Of a stretch of 12,006 nucleotides of DNA, positions 9,780-12,006 are shown one piece after another. The notes under the pieces were generated by a model. The model searched no databases, was not told the DNA's origin, and was given only the letters and a program-made list of their open reading frames with translations. The stretch lies in NCBI GenBank assembly GCA_028287545.1, contig JAQBPL010000134.1:1-12006 (forward strand), written 5' to 3'. The position numbers were made by a program, and so were the translations under genes. The stretch's first letter is position 1, and each line of letters starts with the position of its first letter. This stretch comes from Vulcanimicrobiota bacterium (GTDB lineage: Bacteria; Eremiobacterota; Eremiobacteria; Baltobacterales; Baltobacteraceae).

Positions 9780-10750
9780 GCGCCGCGAACGACGATGACG
9801 GCTTTGCCGACCAGCTGCCGCTCGAGCATCGCTTCCATCGCGACCGGCACATCGTCGAAGACGTACCGGGCGTGGACGTGGGGGTGGAGCGTTCCGGCGG
9901 CCATCATCTCGAACATCGCGGCGAAGTTGGCGCGGTTGTGCGCCGGCCGGCGTTCGACCCATGGGCCCCAGTACACGCCGATCGCTTCGAGTTCGCGCAG
10001 GAGGATCCGGTTCGCCGGAATCTCGGGGATGCGCCCGCCGGCGAACCCGACGATCAGCACGCGCCCGTTCCACTCCATCGCGCGCAGCGCCGCGTCGAAG
10101 ACGTCGCCGCCGACGTTGTCGAGCAGCACGTCGAGGCCGCCGGCGACGCTCTTGAGCGTGGCGGGCAGCTCGCCGTCGGCGACGATCGCGTGGACCGCGC
10201 CCGCATACAGCGCGGCCTCGCGTTTCGCTTCCGACCCGACGATGGCGACGACGCGCGCGCCGAGCGCGCGGCCGATGTCGACCGCCGCGGTGCCGACGCC
10301 GCCGCCTGCACCGGTGACGCCGAGCCGCTCACCCTCGCGCACGCGACCGCGGTCGACCAGACCGTGATACGCGGTGCCGTAGGTCATCAGCATTCCGGCC
10401 GCGGTGACGAAATCGACGCTCGGCGGCAGAACGACGGCGCTATAGGCGCCGGCGAGCGCGGATTCGGCGAAACCGCCGCTCTTCGGCAACGCCGCGACGC
10501 GGTCGCCGACCCGGATGTCGTGCACGTCGGGACCGACCGCGGTGACGACGCCCGCGACTTCCACGCCGAGCGTGAACGGCAACGGCGGCTTGACCTGATA
10601 TTTGCCCTGCACCATCAGCGCGTCGGGAAAGTTGACGCCGGCCGCGTGCACGTCGAGCGCGATCTCGCCCGGGCCTGGCGCGGGCAGCGTGACGTCAGCG
10701 TAGACGAGGTCGCGAGGCGAACCGAGTGTATGGACCTGAACCGCGCGCAT
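9776..10750 (-). CDS. NADPH:quinone oxidoreductase-like medium-chain reductase, zinc-free
   Basis: This 324-residue enzyme is of the medium-chain dehydrogenase/reductase superfamily, quinone oxidoreductase branch. It has the GroES-like N-terminal domain with PAPGPGEI (23-30) and HAAGVNFPDALMVQGKY (35-51), then GVEVAGVVTAVG, and the Rossmann fingerprint GAGGGVG (147-153). DNVGGDVFDAAL (201-212) and ANRILLRELEAIGVYWG (256-272) are typical of the QOR-like subgroup. The catalytic and structural zinc ligands of alcohol dehydrogenases are absent, as expected. It should use NADPH to reduce a quinone, enal or enoyl thioester; the substrate cannot be read. The ATG at 10750 shares its A with the TGA of the upstream MaoC gene (TGATG), so the pair is probably translated together and may act on related acyl substrates. 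Confidence 0.92.
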   Translation of the reverse strand: MRAVQVHTLGSPRDLVYADVTLPAPGPGEIALDVHAAGVNFPDALMVQGKYQVKPPLPFTLGVEVAGVVTAVGPDVHDIRVGDRVAALPKSGGFAESALAGAYSAVVLPPSVDFVTAAGMLMTYGTAYHGLVDRGRVREGERLGVTGAGGGVGTAAVDIGRALGARVVAIVGSEAKREAALYAGAVHAIVADGELPATLKSVAGGLDVLLDNVGGDVFDAALRAMEWNGRVLIVGFAGGRIPEIPANRILLRELEAIGVYWGPWVERRPAHNRANFAAMFEMMAAGTLHPHVHARYVFDDVPVAMEAMLERQLVGKAVIVVRGA

Positions 10751-11190
10751 CAGCGCGCCTTCGTGACGTACGCGAGCATCTCCGCGACGAGCACCGGCCG
10801 TTCGCCGCCCTCGACGAAGACCTCAGCGGCCGTGCGCACGACCGCGGCGTCATCGCCGCGCGGCTCGACCGCCTTGACCGTGAAGACGCCGCGGATGCGG
10901 GAATTCACCGGGACGGGGCCGACCAGCCGCAGGCGGTCGAGCCCGTAGTTCACGGCGATGAAACCGTCCTCGAGCTGCAGCAGCCCCGTCGCGAGCGGCG
11001 TCAGCAGCGACGTCGTGAGGTACCCGTGTGCGATCGGCACGCCGTAGGGGCTATGCGCCGCACACCACGCCGGATCGACGTGGAGCGGGTTGCGGTCCTC
11101 CGTCGTCTCCGCAAACGTATCGATGCGGCTCTGCTCGATCGTCAGCCACTCCGAGGTACGCGTCCGACCAACGAAATCGTCGAATTTCAC
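10750..11190 (-). CDS. MaoC-like (R)-specific enoyl-CoA hydratase/dehydratase
   Basis: This 146-residue single hot-dog domain protein has the hydratase 2 signature TFAETTEDRNPLHVDP (25-40), with Asp32 and His37 as the expected catalytic pair and Asn34 between. The pocket segment PIAHGYLTTSLL (52-63) follows; Ser61 aligns with the active-site serine of PhaJ-type enzymes. It should interconvert trans-2-enoyl-CoA and (R)-3-hydroxyacyl-CoA, in fatty acid, polyester or side-chain metabolism; substrate length is not evident. GTG at 11190 is chosen because the family N-terminus KFDDFVG begins there, although the frame remains open for several hundred bases upstream over prfA. No good Shine-Dalgarno site is visible. 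A REP-like element lies directly upstream. It overlaps the quinone oxidoreductase gene by one base. Confidence 0.92.
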   Translation of the reverse strand: MKFDDFVGRTRTSEWLTIEQSRIDTFAETTEDRNPLHVDPAWCAAHSPYGVPIAHGYLTTSLLTPLATGLLQLEDGFIAVNYGLDRLRLVGPVPVNSRIRGVFTVKAVEPRGDDAAVVRTAAEVFVEGGERPVLVAEMLAYVTKAR

Positions 11191-11220
11191 GCCCCGGGGG
11201 TTAGCCGCAAACGCTCCCCT

Positions 11221-11293
11221 GTCATCCCGAGCTCGTCGAGGGACCCGCGTGTTGCCCGAGGGCAACGCCCCATCTTGGCGGCCACGACGCGGG
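11221..11293. repeat. REP-like palindromic element after prfA
   Basis: The gap between prfA and the MaoC gene contains GTCATCCCGAGCTCGTCGAG (from 11221) running into GGACCCGCGT. From memory, this resembles short dispersed repeats of the form GTCATCCCGAGC...GTCGAGGGACC found in intergenic regions of several G+C-rich bacteria. Next is a perfect hairpin GTTGCC-CGAG-GGCAAC (11251-11266) nested in outer arms CCCGCGT (11244-11250) and ACGCGGG (11287-11293). The second copy of the GTCATCCCGAG arm expected in a full palindrome is missing where prfA begins, so this looks like a half element. There is no T-run, so it is not a standard terminator, though it could slow or protect the transcript end. Confidence 0.55.
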
Positions 11294-12006
11294 TTACGCC
11301 GCCGACGTCTCGCCGGCGAGCAGCCGCGCTCGTTCGTCCTTCTGGAGTTCGACGACGAGTTTTTCCATGTCGCCGTCGAGGATCGCTTTGATGTTCTGGA
11401 AGTTTTGGTTGATGCGGTGGTCGGTGATGCGGTCTTGCGGATAGTTGTAGGTGCGGATCTTCTCGCTGCGGTCGCCGGTGCCGACTTGGCTGCGGCGCAG
11501 CGACGCTTCGGATTCTTCGCGCTCGCGACGCTGGTTCGCGGCGAGCTGGGCGCGCAGCATGTCCATCGCGCGCGCGCGGTTCTGCAGCTGCGAGCGCTCC
11601 TCGCTGCACGATACGACGATCCCGCTCGGCTTGTGGGTGATGCGGATCGCCGACTCGGTCTTGTTGACGTGCTGGCCGCCGGCGCCGGACGCCTTGAATG
11701 TGTCGATCTCGAGGTCGGTCGAGCGGATCTCGATCTCGCCGTCGTCCTCGACCTCGGGCAGGACGGCAACGGTCGCGGTTGAGGTGTGAATCCGCCCGGC
11801 GGCTTCGGTCGCGGGGACGCGCTGGACGCGGTGCACGCCCGATTCGTACTTGAACCAGCGGTACGGCTCGCCGCCCTTCACCGCGACGACGACTTCCTTG
11901 TAACCGCCGGCTTCGTTCTCGCTCTCGCTGAGCAGCTCGACCCGCATCTTCATCCCCTCGGCGAAGCGCGTGTACATGCGCAGCAGGTCGCCCGCGAAGA
12001 TCCCGG
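11294..12006 (-). CDS. prfA: Peptide chain release factor 1, C-terminal part (5' end beyond window)
   Basis: The 236 complete codons here correspond to roughly the last two thirds of RF1; the frame is open to the right edge, beginning GIFAGDLLRMYTRFAE. RF1 hydrolyses peptidyl-tRNA at UAA and UAG codons. Visible motifs are the stop-codon-reading PAT tripeptide in VQRVPATEAAGRIH, which identifies RF1 rather than RF2 (SPF), and the catalytic GAGGQHVNKTESAIRITH. The C-terminal GTGDRSEKIRTYNYPQDRITDHRIN is diagnostic of RF1. The gene stops at TAA 11296-11294, immediately before the palindromic element. The glutamine of GGQ is the methylation target of PrmC, encoded about 1.5 kb downstream on the same strand. 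Confidence 0.98.
   Translation of the reverse strand, partial: GIFAGDLLRMYTRFAEGMKMRVELLSESENEAGGYKEVVVAVKGGEPYRWFKYESGVHRVQRVPATEAAGRIHTSTATVAVLPEVEDDGEIEIRSTDLEIDTFKASGAGGQHVNKTESAIRITHKPSGIVVSCSEERSQLQNRARAMDMLRAQLAANQRREREESEASLRRSQVGTGDRSEKIRTYNYPQDRITDHRINQNFQNIKAILDGDMEKLVVELQKDERARLLAGETSAA

Noticed and set aside
11191..11293. Reading the palindrome after prfA as an intrinsic terminator
   Set aside because: The inner stem is only six base pairs, the outer arms are asymmetric, and no T-run follows on either strand. A repeat element explains it better.

Overview
This is a G+C-rich bacterial segment in which every gene I can support lies on the minus strand, so genes are described here from high to low coordinates. 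A TonB-dependent-receptor-like N-terminus and a WaaE/KdtX-like LPS glycosyltransferase point to a diderm. Together with a secreted copper-amine-oxidase-N-domain protein and very high G+C, the flavour resembles the Candidatus Eremiobacterota (WPS-2/Vulcanimicrobiota). That assignment is an inference from gene content only.

Layout: (1) 12006-11294, the C-terminal part of peptide release factor 1 (prfA), its 5' end outside the window. (2) 11293-11191, an intergenic gap with an inverted-repeat/REP-like element right after the prfA stop. (3) 11190-8925, a tightly overlapped trio: MaoC-type hydratase, zinc-free NADPH:quinone oxidoreductase, and the RF methyltransferase PrmC. The first two split the usual prfA-prmC pair. 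(4) 8832-7177, CTP synthase (pyrG) after a 92-base gap. (5) 7180-4438, three glycosyltransferases (one GT2, two tandem GT4 paralogues) joined by 4-base overlaps; the GT2 appears to start at a CTG codon overlapping the pyrG stop. (6) 4447-2891, a secreted multi-domain beta-rich protein. (7) 2890-1268, a DppA-like substrate-binding lipoprotein without permease genes. (8) 1265-924, a HIT-family hydrolase. (9) 892-564, a self-contained rpsU unit with promoter, leader hairpins, strong Shine-Dalgarno, a 56-residue bS21 gene and a rho-independent terminator. (10) 434-1, the signal peptide and first domain of a TonB-dependent-receptor-like protein running off the window.

Working together: PrmC methylates the GGQ glutamine of the release factor encoded at the right edge. 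PyrG makes CTP. The three glycosyltransferases probably extend an envelope glycan from nucleotide-sugar donors. The secreted protein, lipoprotein and receptor are envelope or exported products. Almost every junction from 11190 to 924 is a direct overlap or abutment, which suggests one or two long translationally coupled transcripts.

I found no CRISPR array, transposase, tRNA, phage gene or toxin-antitoxin pair, and nothing I would defend as an unmistakably new defence or mobile system. The items most worth checking are the CTG start, the glycosyltransferase/secreted-protein module, the interrupted prfA-prmC pair, the half-palindromic repeat and the rpsU leader.
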